A stretch of DNA of 64,000 bases from the NCBI RefSeq assembly GCF_022606465.1, contig NZ_JALBUF010000009.1:1-64000 (forward strand), given 5' to 3'. Position 1 is the stretch's first letter; each line of letters opens with the position of its first letter. The notes under the pieces were generated by a model. The model was not told the origin of the DNA and did not search any database. It saw only the letters and a list, made by a program, of their open reading frames with translations. Positions 36,089-45,910 of this stretch are shown piece by piece. The position numbers were made by a program, and so were the translations under genes. The DNA comes from Sulfoacidibacillus ferrooxidans. Its GTDB lineage: Bacteria > Bacillota > Bacilli > Alicyclobacillales > SLC66.

Positions 36089-37326
36089 GCATCCTCTTCA
36101 CTTACAACTAGATGGGCAAGCTCTCGCTTACGCTTTACCTCTCGTGCAACTGCTAGCAAAATATCGTGCGCCACATCTAGTTTCGGCGCAAGTGGTAAAG
36201 TCTCCACAACCTGGTTTGGATAGTAGAGAGAAACGTGATTAGTCGTTGTTCCAAATCCTGCTCCAGGCTCAAGTACGTTATTGAGTACAAGCAAATCCAA
36301 GCCTTTTTCAACCAATTTTTTGCGTGCATAATAATCTGCATGATGCGTTTCCGCTGCAAATCCCACAATGAACTGAGTTGTAGTCCGCTGTTCTTTTATC
36401 GCTTTTAAAATATCTTTATTCTGTACAAGTGTCAGTGTGAGTGGATCTGACCCTTGTTTTTTAAGCTTACTATCTGATGCTTCAGTAGGATGATAATCTG
36501 CAACAGCCGCTGCCTTTAACACAATCGATGCTTGTGGCACATGATGCATCACTGCATCGTACATCTCTGTAGCAGATGTCACATAAATAACTTCCACACC
36601 CATCAATGGTTCTTTATCTACTGGACCTGAGATCAAAGTAACTTTTGCACCCATTCGCCAAGCCATCTGAGCTAATGCATAACCCATGGTACCCGTTGAA
36701 TCATTGGCAATATAGCGAACAGGATCTATGCGTTCACGAGTAGGTCCGGCAGTTACAAGCACGTGTTCGCCAGCTAGAATCTTATCTGTACACATCATAT
36801 CAATAAATTCCACAAGGTCTTCAGGCTCCATCAATCTTCCTTTGCCCGTATATCCACAAGCAAGCGGACCTACACCTGGTTCCGCAATATGGTATCCAGC
36901 TTCTATTAATTTGTTCATATTATGTTGAACAATTACATTTTCGTACATATGAACGTTCATTGCAGGTGCAATCACCACTGGCGCTCTAGTCGCCAATAGT
37001 AGCGTTGTCAGCATATCATCACCAATGCCGTGTGCGAAACGAGCTATAGCATCCGCTGTTGCAGGTGCTACAACCACAAGGTCCGCTTCATCTGCTAGTT
37101 CTATATGAGTAATGCGAGCAGGATTGCGCTCATCAAACACATCTTCATAGACTGGTTGGCGCGTCAGACTTTGAAGCGTAAGGGGCGTAATAAACTGCAT
37201 TGCCCCACGCGTCATAACTACAGTAACCACTGCTTTTCGCTTTGTGAGTGCACTTGCTAAAATCGCCGCTTTGTAAGCGGCGATACCTCCTGTAATACCT
37301 AGAATAATGCGCTTTCCCTCTATCAT
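36085..37326 (-). CDS. coaBC: Bifunctional phosphopantothenoylcysteine decarboxylase/phosphopantothenate-cysteine ligase
   Basis: CoaBC performs two consecutive steps of coenzyme A synthesis. The 413-residue protein has the FMN-dependent decarboxylase (1-185; [11 protein letters not shown], catalytic His in [18 protein letters not shown], catalytic Cys in [13 protein letters not shown]) and the ligase (190-413; [19 protein letters not shown]-binding). It overlaps rpoZ (ATGA). Confidence 0.98.
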   Translation of the reverse strand: MIEGKRIILGITGGIAAYKAAILASALTKRKAVVTVVMTRGAMQFITPLTLQSLTRQPVYEDVFDERNPARITHIELADEADLVVVAPATADAIARFAHGIGDDMLTTLLLATRAPVVIAPAMNVHMYENVIVQHNMNKLIEAGYHIAEPGVGPLACGYTGKGRLMEPEDLVEFIDMMCTDKILAGEHVLVTAGPTRERIDPVRYIANDSTGTMGYALAQMAWRMGAKVTLISGPVDKEPLMGVEVIYVTSATEMYDAVMHHVPQASIVLKAAAVADYHPTEASDSKLKKQGSDPLTLTLVQNKDILKAIKEQRTTTQFIVGFAAETHHADYYARKKLVEKGLDLLVLNNVLEPGAGFGTTTNHVSLYYPNQVVETLPLAPKLDVAHDILLAVAREVKRKRELAHLVVSEEDA

Positions 37327-37532
37327 TTAATACCTTCACGCGTACGAACGTACGTCATGGATTGATCTTCAAGTTCTTTTAACGCCACACTCACAAACTT
37401 ACCTGACTTTGCAGTTGCATGAGGCCGAGCTCCTTCTTGCAACATCCGCGCACGCTTTGAAGATGCGATGACAAGTGTGTACTTGCTATCCACGAGGTCA
37501 ATTAACTTATCAATAGATGGATACAAAATCAT
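37323..37532 (-). CDS. rpoZ: RNA polymerase omega subunit
   Basis: The 69-residue omega subunit helps assemble and stabilise RNA polymerase. Typical parts are [25 protein letters not shown] and [10 protein letters not shown]. It lies 8 bases after remA. In nearly all Firmicutes with this cluster, gmk sits between remA and rpoZ; it is absent here. Confidence 0.96.
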   Translation of the reverse strand: MILYPSIDKLIDLVDSKYTLVIASSKRARMLQEGARPHATAKSGKFVSVALKELEDQSMTYVRTREGIK

Positions 37533-37540
37533 AGTCGCAA

Positions 37541-37819
37541 CTACTCCTCTTCTTCTTCATCCGATGGTCCATCTTTCGGTTGGTTTGATAACCGATTCGC
37601 TACTGTCTCCGGTTGCACTGCACATAAAATAACGTGATCACTATCACAAATAATGACTGCTCGCGTACGTCGCCCAAATGTGGCGTCAATTAATCTACCG
37701 CGATCCTTGGCATCTTGAATGAGACGTTTAACAGGAGCTGATTCTGGACCGACAATTGAGATGATCCGATTAGCTGAAACGATACTGCCAAAACCTATAT
37801 TGATTAAGCGAACACTCAC
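37541..37819 (-). CDS. remA: Extracellular matrix regulator RemA (DUF370)
   Basis: RemA is a small arginine-rich DNA-binding protein that activates biofilm matrix operons in B. subtilis. The 92-residue product has [31 protein letters not shown] and [18 protein letters not shown], all family hallmarks. It ends in an acidic tail (five Glu at the end) longer than usual. Start is GTG at 37819 with GGGGGAGAAG upstream. It follows yicC, as in B. subtilis. Confidence 0.95.
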   Translation of the reverse strand: MSVRLINIGFGSIVSANRIISIVGPESAPVKRLIQDAKDRGRLIDATFGRRTRAVIICDSDHVILCAVQPETVANRLSNQPKDGPSDEEEEE

Positions 37820-37855
37820 AGCTTCTCCCCCTTAACCGGGTTTCAAACCGTAACG

Positions 37856-38740
37856 CTATTCTATATTTTGTACCTGTTCGCGCATCTGCTCAATTCCGTG
37901 TTTAGACAGCAGCACCGCATCGGTCATCTCAAGATCGGAGCATTTTGAACCGATGGTATTGACCTCCCGATTCATCTCCTGTAATAAGAAATCCAAGCGA
38001 CGCCCAACTGCGCGTTCCTCACTGTGCATCAATTTTAAAAATTGTTCCACATGACTCTTTAATCGTTCCGTTTCTTCTTCAACAGAAGTCTTTTCAGCTG
38101 CGATGGCAACTTCTAAAGCAATGCGTTCAGGAGCCACGTCGCTTAAAAGCAATTGCTGGAGACGAAATGTCAACTTATCCCGAAGACCGTCAACCAACTC
38201 TGGCGCTCGCTTTTGCATGTGTAACACCGTGCGCAACAGTTCCCGTAATCGAGTCGATACATGCTCTGTTACATGCTTTCCTTCTACTTCTCGCGCATGT
38301 TGCAATTGCAAAAGAGCAGTACCTACTGTCTCAAATAGAGCTTCTTCAATCGCACTAGCGTCAATCTCTTGCTCCTTTTGGCGAAAAAGCCCTGGAATCG
38401 CAAGTAAAGCGCCAATACTTGGCGGTTCAAAGTCGACTTCACTACCAACACTTACCTCGCGAATCAACTTTAAAGCCCTAGAAAGTAGCTCGCGATCGAC
38501 TTCAATTGCAGAGCTGTCCACATGAGATAAGGTAGGCACACTAATGAAAACCTCAACCCGACCACGTGCAACAACCGATCCCACTAGCTTTCGCACACGT
38601 TCTTCCATTCCCATCCATTCGCGAGGCATACGAACGATCACCTCTGCAAAGCGATGATTTACAGCCCTCATCTCTACTAACAATTTGTGTTCAGGTAGCG
38701 TCATCTCTGCGCGACCATAGCCTGTCATACTAACGATCAG
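37856..38740 (-). CDS. yicC: YicC family endoribonuclease
   Basis: YicC proteins are endoribonucleases affecting stress and stationary-phase RNA decay. From the start used here the product is 294 residues and begins (M)IVSMTGYGRAEM, with a C-terminal DUF1732 domain (GSKCSDLEMTDAVLLSKHGIEQMREQVQN). The start appears to be CTG at 38740: GGAGGG lies 6 bases upstream and homologues begin MIVSMTG. The next ATG (38728, giving MTGYG) is 18 bases from that site. The frame is open to 38818 but without a site. It lies between the Ca-ATPase and remA as in the yloB-yloC-ylzA order. Confidence 0.93.
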   Translation of the reverse strand: MIVSMTGYGRAEMTLPEHKLLVEMRAVNHRFAEVIVRMPREWMGMEERVRKLVGSVVARGRVEVFISVPTLSHVDSSAIEVDRELLSRALKLIREVSVGSEVDFEPPSIGALLAIPGLFRQKEQEIDASAIEEALFETVGTALLQLQHAREVEGKHVTEHVSTRLRELLRTVLHMQKRAPELVDGLRDKLTFRLQQLLLSDVAPERIALEVAIAAEKTSVEEETERLKSHVEQFLKLMHSEERAVGRRLDFLLQEMNREVNTIGSKCSDLEMTDAVLLSKHGIEQMREQVQNIE

Positions 38741-38818
38741 ATGAATCCCTCCGTGTTTCCGGCACTTATATTGTAGCGCAGCGCAGATCTGCATGACAAG
38801 CACGGGAAAAAGAAGCAA

Positions 38819-41503
38819 CTATCTTGTACGAACAGAAACGGTTCGAATGGACCTCGATCTACGTCGCAGCGAAAGTGCAAGACTTGGAATAAGTGCTGCC
38901 AAAACGATAGCTAACCATGACAACAGCGGCAGTCTGGACGTATGAAAAATCACTTGTAATGAAGGAATATAAATCACGATTAAGAGCATGACAAGTGAGC
39001 TCGCAACAGCACCAACAAGCCATAAATTTTCAAACATATGAAGAATAAAGCGACTGTCATCTCCACTATGACAAGCAAAAACATGAATAAGTTGCGCAAT
39101 GACGAGTGTAGCAAAAGCCATTGTTTGGGCTGTCTGCAGTCCTGTATGATAGACAGAAAGTGCTCCGTAGAATACAAGAAGTGTCATGATACCTATTAAA
39201 AAACCCCTAGTAATAATTTTACGGCCTAATCCGCGGGCAAAAATTCCTTCTCGTACACTACGCGGTGGTCGATTCATACTTCCCTCTTCGGGTGCATCAA
39301 GACCAAGCGCAATCGCAGGAAGACCATCTGTGACAAGATTGACCCACAAGATTTGAATGGGCAACAAAGGCAACGGTAACCCCGCAATCATGGCAATAAA
39401 CATAGTAATAATTTCGCCTACATTGGAACTGAGCAAATACCGTATAAATTTTCTAATATTATCATAAATAGCGCGTCCCTCTTCGATAGCAGCTACAATA
39501 GTCGCAAAATGATCATCTGCCAAAATGAGAGCAGAAGCATCTTTAGCTACATCGGTACCAGACTTGCCCATCGCGATACCAATATCTGACGCTTTAATAG
39601 CAGGAGCATCATTGACTCCATCCCCCGTCATCGCCACGACATGACCGTTATTTTGTAGTGCCTTCACGATCCGCAATTTGTGCAATGGAGATACTCTTGC
39701 AAATACATACACATCGTCCACTTGATCTTCTAACATGCGATCCGTTAAGCGGTCCAATTCTACTCCTGTCATAACAACTCCATGTCGCGGTAGGATGCCA
39801 AGATCGCGCGCGATAGCTTCCGCTGTGAGTTGATGATCCCCTGTGACCATGACTGTGCGAATCCCTGCTTGCTTACAGGTTTGAATTGACTCGCGTACAG
39901 ATTGTCGCGGTGGATCAATCATGCCAACAAAACCAACAAAAACTAAATCGCGTTCTGCTGCCTCTACAGATGCGGGCATCGTCTTGACGTCCCGATAAGC
40001 AAACCCTAATGTTCGCATCGCACGTCCTGCCATATTCGCGAGTCCATGCACAATTTCCTGCCGCTTTTGTTCTGTCAGACGCACAACTTCAGTCCCCAGC
40101 TGTACAAACGCGCATTGACCTAACAGTAAATCTGGAGCTCCTTTAACAAATGCAGTCATTCCATTCTCGTGGCGAACAACTACTGTCATCCGTTTACGTG
40201 TCGAATCAAAAGGGAATTCCTTTACTCTAGCAAACGCGTCAGTGCGCCCTACCTTTTGAGCAAGCACAAGAAGAGCCGCTTCTGTCGGGTCACCAAGTGC
40301 AACCTGTTTGTCATTTTCAACGACAAGGTGAGCATTATTACATGTAATCCCAATGTCGATTAAACGTTGCAAGCTTGGCGGGAAAGACTGCAATGGTTTC
40401 CCTCGATCCACCAATTGACCGATTGGATCATAACCATCCCCTTCTACTAAAATAGCGCGACCCTCAATAAAAACTTCTTTTACTGTCATCTGATTTTGCG
40501 TTAACGTACCTGTTTTGTCAGAACAAATGACTGTGGCACAGCCAAGCGTTTCAACAGCTGGAAGTTTGCGGACAATCGCATTGCGTTTAATCATACGTTG
40601 TACGCCAAGTGCTAAAGCAATCGTCACAATAGCCGGCAGTCCTTCCGGGATCGCCGCCACGGCAAGGCTAACTCCCGCCAAAAACATCTCGTACATTTCA
40701 TGCCCGTGAAAGAGGCCTGCAATCACTACAATGATCGTTATCACCACAGAAACATACACAAGAACGTGACCAAGCTGATTTAAACGATTCTCAAGTGGTG
40801 TCATCGCATCTTCGCTGGATTGTATCAGATCTGCAATTTTACCCATTTCAGTGGCCATACCAGTGGCCACGATCACCGCCTGTGCGACACCGCGTGTAGC
40901 CACGGTACCCATATAAAGCATGTTTGTACGGTCGCCAAGTGGAGCGTCTGGATCATGAACGAGTGCCACGTGCTTACTCACAGGTAGTGACTCACCTGTC
41001 AATGAGGATTCCACAGTTTCTAACTCTTCCGAGTGCAAAATGCGCGCATCCGCTGGAATGCGATCACCCGCTTCAATACCGATAACATCACCCGGAACCA
41101 ATTCGCGCGCAAGAATTTCTCGCCACTCTCCAGAGCGCAGCACTCTTGCAGTCGGTGCCGTCAATTCTTTTAGCGATGCGAGCGAGCGCTCTGCGCGCAC
41201 CTGCTGGATGAATCCTAGAACCGCATTTGCGACAATAATCACGATAATCGTGATGGCATCCGTAAATTCTCCTAGCAGTCCAGAAATAAGTGTCGCAATT
41301 AAAAGCACGATCACCATAAAATCGCGAAATTGATCAAAAAAAGTACTCACAAGAGACACGCGTGTACGCTCTTGCAACTGATTGTCCCCATACACAAGCC
41401 GCCTTTGTTCAACAGTTGCATCCACTAATCCATCATTTGAAGCTTCCAAAGTCGTCAATACTTCTTCCCATGATTGGGTATGCCACAGTTGCCCATGTTT
41501 CAA
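38819..41503 (-). CDS. P-type calcium-transporting ATPase (PMR1/YloB type)
   Basis: This 894-residue P2A-type ATPase would export Ca2+ (possibly Mn2+). It has the cation-transporter N-domain, actuator TGES ([12 protein letters not shown]), PEGLPAIV in the fourth helix, the phosphorylation site [12 protein letters not shown] near residue 335, [17 protein letters not shown], and [13 protein letters not shown] in the sixth helix, consistent with calcium selectivity. Ten transmembrane segments are expected. The start seems to be TTG at 41503 with a weak AAGGA site 12 bases upstream. In B. subtilis the equivalent yloB sits between fbpA (rqcH) and yicC and functions in spores, matching this layout. 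Confidence 0.95.
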   Translation of the reverse strand: MKHGQLWHTQSWEEVLTTLEASNDGLVDATVEQRRLVYGDNQLQERTRVSLVSTFFDQFRDFMVIVLLIATLISGLLGEFTDAITIIVIIVANAVLGFIQQVRAERSLASLKELTAPTARVLRSGEWREILARELVPGDVIGIEAGDRIPADARILHSEELETVESSLTGESLPVSKHVALVHDPDAPLGDRTNMLYMGTVATRGVAQAVIVATGMATEMGKIADLIQSSEDAMTPLENRLNQLGHVLVYVSVVITIIVVIAGLFHGHEMYEMFLAGVSLAVAAIPEGLPAIVTIALALGVQRMIKRNAIVRKLPAVETLGCATVICSDKTGTLTQNQMTVKEVFIEGRAILVEGDGYDPIGQLVDRGKPLQSFPPSLQRLIDIGITCNNAHLVVENDKQVALGDPTEAALLVLAQKVGRTDAFARVKEFPFDSTRKRMTVVVRHENGMTAFVKGAPDLLLGQCAFVQLGTEVVRLTEQKRQEIVHGLANMAGRAMRTLGFAYRDVKTMPASVEAAERDLVFVGFVGMIDPPRQSVRESIQTCKQAGIRTVMVTGDHQLTAEAIARDLGILPRHGVVMTGVELDRLTDRMLEDQVDDVYVFARVSPLHKLRIVKALQNNGHVVAMTGDGVNDAPAIKASDIGIAMGKSGTDVAKDASALILADDHFATIVAAIEEGRAIYDNIRKFIRYLLSSNVGEIITMFIAMIAGLPLPLLPIQILWVNLVTDGLPAIALGLDAPEEGSMNRPPRSVREGIFARGLGRKIITRGFLIGIMTLLVFYGALSVYHTGLQTAQTMAFATLVIAQLIHVFACHSGDDSRFILHMFENLWLVGAVASSLVMLLIVIYIPSLQVIFHTSRLPLLSWLAIVLAALIPSLALSLRRRSRSIRTVSVRTR

Positions 41504-41619
41504 GAGAATACACCGTCCTTACACAGTTTGCGCTATTACTACTTCCTATGCGTCTTAATGGACAAACAGTACCGATTGTACACATTGTGAACTGCTAATA
41601 CGGGCACTTGTTATGCCTG

Positions 41620-41628
41620 TGTTATACT
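41620..41628 (+). promoter_or_regulatory. Extended -10 promoter of the SDR-rqcH pair
   Basis: TGTTATACT: an extended -10 (TG at 620-621) with a near-consensus TATACT (623-628). No good -35 is visible at the right distance. It lies about 34 bases before the SDR start codon. Confidence 0.6.
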
Positions 41629-41661
41629 AAAGAAAGTGCAATCAATCAGGGGTGAAGTTGC

Positions 41662-42594
41662 GTGCGAAAAGTCGCACTTATCACTGCTAGCGCGAGCGGT
41701 TTAGCCGTAGCATTTTCCCGTCAGCTGGCACAAGATGGTTTTAATCTTGTTTTAAACTACAGAAAAAACAAATCTGGCTGTGAGCAACTCGCGCAGACTC
41801 TAGAACACCACTACGCCATAGATACGCTCGTCCACCAGGCAGATATGACACAGAAACAGGATATTGAACAACTGGTTGATGCAACCAAAGAACATTTTGG
41901 TCGCATCGATATTTTAATTCATAGCGCGGGTCCGTTTATTTTTCAACGTAAACGATTGACCGAGTATGCTGATCATGAATGGGGCGAAATGATCGATGGA
42001 AACTTAACATCTGCATTCTATCTTTTTCGTAAAATCATCCCACTCATGCGACCACACGGTTTTGGCCGTATTGTTACCATTGGTTTTGATCGCATCGAAC
42101 AAGCCCCTGGATGGGGGTATCGATCCGCATACGCAGCCGCTAAAGTTGGCCTAGCATCACTAACAAAAACCGTTGCCATTGAAGAACGAGAAAATGGCAT
42201 TACTGCCAACATGATCTGTCCAGGAGATATTCGCGGTGCAAAAAAAGAAGCTCCGATGCCACTTTTGCAAATGGAAGGTTATCGCACTCCTGTAGGAGGA
42301 GATCTGGCTGCCATGATCTCTTTTCTTGTGAAACCTGAAGCGCGCTTTGTCACAGGCAATATCTTATCGTTAACAAATGGGGAAGACGTACTTGGACACT
42401 ACGACAGTGGGAAAAAAGAGGTCTTCGATCCAATTGCATTTGAGATTGGAACTATGGTCTATGTGTTGCCATGGAATAAAGTTGCAACTGTGACAGATCG
42501 ACTTGATCGCGTCAACCGCCGCAGCCTCTATACGGTGCAAACGGCTGATCAAGAAGCTCAATTTACGGTGGATCAGCTTGAGGAGTTGACATGA
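41662..42594 (+). CDS. Degenerate short-chain dehydrogenase-like protein with C-terminal extension
   Basis: The 310-residue product has an SDR Rossmann fold up to about residue 240 but with altered key sites. The cofactor loop reads TASASGLAVA where FabG has TGGSGGIGRA, so only one glycine remains. NNAG is replaced by HSAG. The catalytic Ser position is Phe (RIVTIGFDR aligned to FabG GRIITIGSVVG), while Tyr and Lys remain (AYAAAKVGL). About 70 extra residues follow the normal end; they resemble a small beta-barrel (TMVYVLPWNKVATVTD, SLYTVQTADQEAQFTV). Start is GTG at 41662 with AGGGGTGA. It ends 1 base before rqcH. It may be a non-canonical reductase or a non-enzymatic protein; function unknown. 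Confidence 0.85.
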   Translation: MRKVALITASASGLAVAFSRQLAQDGFNLVLNYRKNKSGCEQLAQTLEHHYAIDTLVHQADMTQKQDIEQLVDATKEHFGRIDILIHSAGPFIFQRKRLTEYADHEWGEMIDGNLTSAFYLFRKIIPLMRPHGFGRIVTIGFDRIEQAPGWGYRSAYAAAKVGLASLTKTVAIEERENGITANMICPGDIRGAKKEAPMPLLQMEGYRTPVGGDLAAMISFLVKPEARFVTGNILSLTNGEDVLGHYDSGKKEVFDPIAFEIGTMVYVLPWNKVATVTDRLDRVNRRSLYTVQTADQEAQFTVDQLEELT

Positions 42595-42595
42595 G

Positions 42596-44353
42596 ATGTC
42601 CTTAGATGGACTTGTATTATCAGCCATTACAAAAGAACTACAAGATGTACTCACGGCCGGTCGCATCGATAAAATTCAACAACCAACAGAACAGGATCTT
42701 ATCTTGACGATTCGCTCGGAGCGCACAAATTATCGCTTATTGCTGTGCGCAAATAAATCCTATCCACGCGTACATATCGTTTCATCATTACAATTGCCAA
42801 ACCCGGCGCAAGCACCGATGCTATGTATGCTGATGCGTAAACATCTAGAGGGGGGACGAATTCGCTCGATTACCCAGTTTGGACGTGAGCGCATTCTCTT
42901 TATCGATGTGGATGCGTACAATGAATTAGGGGACAAGGTCGTCAGGCGCATCGTCGTTGAACTTATGGGGCGACATAGCAATATCTTGTTACTTGATCAA
43001 CCAGATGGCATCATTCTAGAAGCTACAACACATACATCACACGCAGTCAATCGTCATCGAGAAGTACTTCCTGGTAGGGCGTATGTGTATCCACCAGTTC
43101 AAGATAAAGTCGATCCATTTCAGGAATCAAAAGATAATTTTGTCTCTGCTCGACTACAGTCTCCTCTTGTCCCACTAAAGCGCTATCTGATCGCTCACTA
43201 CTTTGGAGTGGGGCCGTTTTTTGCAGACGAATTCGTTAGTCGTGTAGAACATACAGACAGTGAACAGACACATGAAATAACGGCAAATGCTGAATGGGAA
43301 GTCTTCGCGACTTTGATTGCAAAAGCACAGGCGGCAAAAGACCCAACCATCTTACGAGATGAGTGGGGCACTGCTAGTGATTTTTATATTTTCCCACCAA
43401 CACATGTGGTAGGAACGCAGCAATCGTATGAGAGTGTCAATCAGTGTGTGGAAGATTTCTATCAAGAGCGGGCTCTCGCCGATATCGCACGATCAAAAAC
43501 AGGCGCATATATTCGACTCGTACGCACGGAATGGATGCGTGTCCTACAAAAAATCGAGAAGTTCGAAACTCTTCTTGCATCCCAAGAAGACGCTGAGATG
43601 TGGCGCGTCACGGGGGAACTGCTGACAGCTTACATCCACCAACTCAAAAAAGGAGATCGAACCATTTCTTTGCCCAACTTTTATGATGACGAACGCCTCT
43701 TAGCGATCGAATTAGACCCTGCTAAAACGCCACTAGAAAATGCAAATGCCTATTACAAACGCTATAGCAAGTATAAAAAAGGGCGCGACATCACAAAAAC
43801 ACAGCTCGATCTAGCAAGAACGGAAGCCACCTATTTAGAAAGTGTTTTACACGAATTAGAATCTTGTCAAATTGAAGACGTAAAAAACATAGAACTTGAA
43901 TTGCAGGAAGTCGGACTCTTAAAGAGAAGTGCAAAACAGCAGAAGCAACCATCGAGCAAGATGCCAAGTATCAAACATGCCACATTCTACGCAACGGATG
44001 GAACTCCAATTTTTGTAGGTCGCAATAACCGAGAAAATGATCAGCTCACTTTAAAAATAGCAAAAAAGACAGATACCTGGTTACATGCAAAAGATATTCC
44101 TGGTTCACATGTTATCATTCGTTCACCCTCCCCTACAGAAGAAACTATTTATGAAGGGGCGATGTTAGCTGGATACTTTAGCAAACATCGCGACGCAGGA
44201 AAAGTGGACGTAGATGTCGTCTTAGTCAAAAACATCTGGCAGCCCAATCAAGCACGACCAGGTTTTGTACTTTTCGAAGGACAGCGGACTATCGTTGCAA
44301 GGCTTGAGCCACATGCTATCGCTACACTGTTAGAAAGCTCAAAGAGGCATTGA
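42596..44353 (+). CDS. rqcH: Ribosome quality control factor RqcH (Rqc2/NFACT, FbpA-like)
   Basis: RqcH binds obstructed 50S subunits and adds C-terminal alanine tails that mark stalled peptides for degradation. The 585-residue protein has NFACT-N (1-270; MSLDGLVLSAITKELQ, VELMGRHSNILLLD), a helix-hairpin and coiled-coil middle (about 290-450) and NFACT-R (about 465-560; TDTWLHAKDIPGSHVIIRSPS). It starts ATG at 42596 and is probably coupled to the SDR-like gene. In B. subtilis the homologue yloA also precedes yloB, but the SDR is not part of that cluster to my knowledge. Its 3' end overlaps the next, opposite gene by 32 bases. Confidence 0.95.
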   Translation: MSLDGLVLSAITKELQDVLTAGRIDKIQQPTEQDLILTIRSERTNYRLLLCANKSYPRVHIVSSLQLPNPAQAPMLCMLMRKHLEGGRIRSITQFGRERILFIDVDAYNELGDKVVRRIVVELMGRHSNILLLDQPDGIILEATTHTSHAVNRHREVLPGRAYVYPPVQDKVDPFQESKDNFVSARLQSPLVPLKRYLIAHYFGVGPFFADEFVSRVEHTDSEQTHEITANAEWEVFATLIAKAQAAKDPTILRDEWGTASDFYIFPPTHVVGTQQSYESVNQCVEDFYQERALADIARSKTGAYIRLVRTEWMRVLQKIEKFETLLASQEDAEMWRVTGELLTAYIHQLKKGDRTISLPNFYDDERLLAIELDPAKTPLENANAYYKRYSKYKKGRDITKTQLDLARTEATYLESVLHELESCQIEDVKNIELELQEVGLLKRSAKQQKQPSSKMPSIKHATFYATDGTPIFVGRNNRENDQLTLKIAKKTDTWLHAKDIPGSHVIIRSPSPTEETIYEGAMLAGYFSKHRDAGKVDVDVVLVKNIWQPNQARPGFVLFEGQRTIVARLEPHAIATLLESSKRH

Positions 44354-45830
44354 CTTCCACTGACCGACTTTCTGTATACTCTTCCCAAACTGTTTGTATA
44401 GCGAGTACATGCGGCCTTGCATCGCGATAGTCAAACAAAGCGCGTAGCAAGCGATAATTGCCTATCATCTCGTTGAAGATAGGCAATGGCAAGGCTACCT
44501 TACTCGCAATGGCATGAACAAACAAGCGTACATGTGCCTTTTGTTCCTCGTAATGGCTGAGTGCGGCAAGCAAGATCATCAGTATAAGTTCATGCCGAAT
44601 CAACGCTTCATGATCTACTGCATGCGTCAAGTCATCCCGTACCCAAGATGTAATATGTGTCAGATCACTTAATTGCACCAAATGAATTAGACGTTTAGCT
44701 AGCCTTGCATAGTCAATTAACAACGGCCACCCATCATCTGTGATTAATTCCGGCAAATGTTCAAGGTGGTGGAGTAGTCGACCAAATGGATGAGCGAGTA
44801 TCACTCTCGCCACATAGGCACCGCCATCACCTTCACTAAGCAGGACTTCTTCGCCTATTTGACAAATCGAGCGAAATGTTTTTTCTGCAAATTCCACATG
44901 TTCTCTCGTCATTATTTTCGTTTCTTTTTGAATAACCACACTCGTCAAGCGATACATGGCCGCGATCGCTTCTTCTACAAAAGGAACCAGTTGTTGACCA
45001 ACTAACGCAGTCCGCGCAATGCGTTCAAATGCATGTACAACATCACGTGCATCTTGCATGCGATCCGTTTGCAATGCCTCTGCACCAATGGCATAGAGCC
45101 CGGATAACACAAAACCAAGCATGCCACCTTCACGTTCTTTGGCGGCTATTGCTGCAATCTCTACAAACTGTTTTGTCACACTAGACCGTGTTGCACGCGA
45201 TCCATGGATAGCGATTTTCCCAAGTGATTCAATTGCAATAAGACCTGTAGTTGAATCCATATCACCTGCAGCGCGCTTTGCAATATCACAAATTTGTTCT
45301 ACCTTATCTAACGCCTCATGTTTGCGTTTGCGCATAATGGCATAGAGGCACTCACGTTCAATCTCAGCAACAATGTGCTCTGGCTTTAATAGTCGCATAA
45401 CTGCATATAGATACGCGATAAGAATAGCGAAGCAAAAGACGACAAGAACCATGTCTGCCGTCATTTGCGGCTGCAAATAGGACGGGAGTGTCTCTCGAAT
45501 GGGTTCAGAAATTCGCGAAAGTAAATACAAACTTTGAATAATCGTGACAAAGTAAAACAAGATTAGAGAAACATTAAATGGCATCTTTAGAAATAAATCC
45601 AACACGCGATGCGTATATCGACTTGCTGTCAATTGAATAGCAACCAATGTGATCGATATACATAACGCTAAAATGGTGGACAAACTTGAAACAATCGTAC
45701 TTAAATAGTTTCGAGCCGTATCCGTATCTCCTGCAAACCCTTTAGGTGATAAGGTAAAGATAAGAATAATGACAGTACCCGACACCACAGCATGTAAGAT
45801 CATCTTTTTTAGCAGTGCATTCATCTCCAT
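44322..45830 (-). CDS. DUF2254-type membrane protein
   Basis: The 502-residue protein opens with four predicted membrane segments: about 10-28, 45-68 (IVSSLSTILALCISITLVAIQL), 85-108 and 125-150. A soluble region of about 350 residues follows. ARNYLSTIVSSL and SITLVAIQLTASRYTHRVL match the DUF2254 N-terminal pattern. The soluble part is helical and carries no motif I recognise. ATG at 45830 or 45824 may be the start; GGAG lies close to the second. It converges on rqcH with a 32-base overlap and follows the pyr operon end. No function is known. Confidence 0.8.
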   Translation of the reverse strand: MEMNALLKKMILHAVVSGTVIILIFTLSPKGFAGDTDTARNYLSTIVSSLSTILALCISITLVAIQLTASRYTHRVLDLFLKMPFNVSLILFYFVTIIQSLYLLSRISEPIRETLPSYLQPQMTADMVLVVFCFAILIAYLYAVMRLLKPEHIVAEIERECLYAIMRKRKHEALDKVEQICDIAKRAAGDMDSTTGLIAIESLGKIAIHGSRATRSSVTKQFVEIAAIAAKEREGGMLGFVLSGLYAIGAEALQTDRMQDARDVVHAFERIARTALVGQQLVPFVEEAIAAMYRLTSVVIQKETKIMTREHVEFAEKTFRSICQIGEEVLLSEGDGGAYVARVILAHPFGRLLHHLEHLPELITDDGWPLLIDYARLAKRLIHLVQLSDLTHITSWVRDDLTHAVDHEALIRHELILMILLAALSHYEEQKAHVRLFVHAIASKVALPLPIFNEMIGNYRLLRALFDYRDARPHVLAIQTVWEEYTESRSVEVNASLSFLTV

Positions 45831-45910
45831 TTAGGGCTATATCCTAAAGAATGCCCCAAATGTCGCAATTTATCGGTCCTATCATACGTGTAACATTCAT
45901 AACTTCACTG

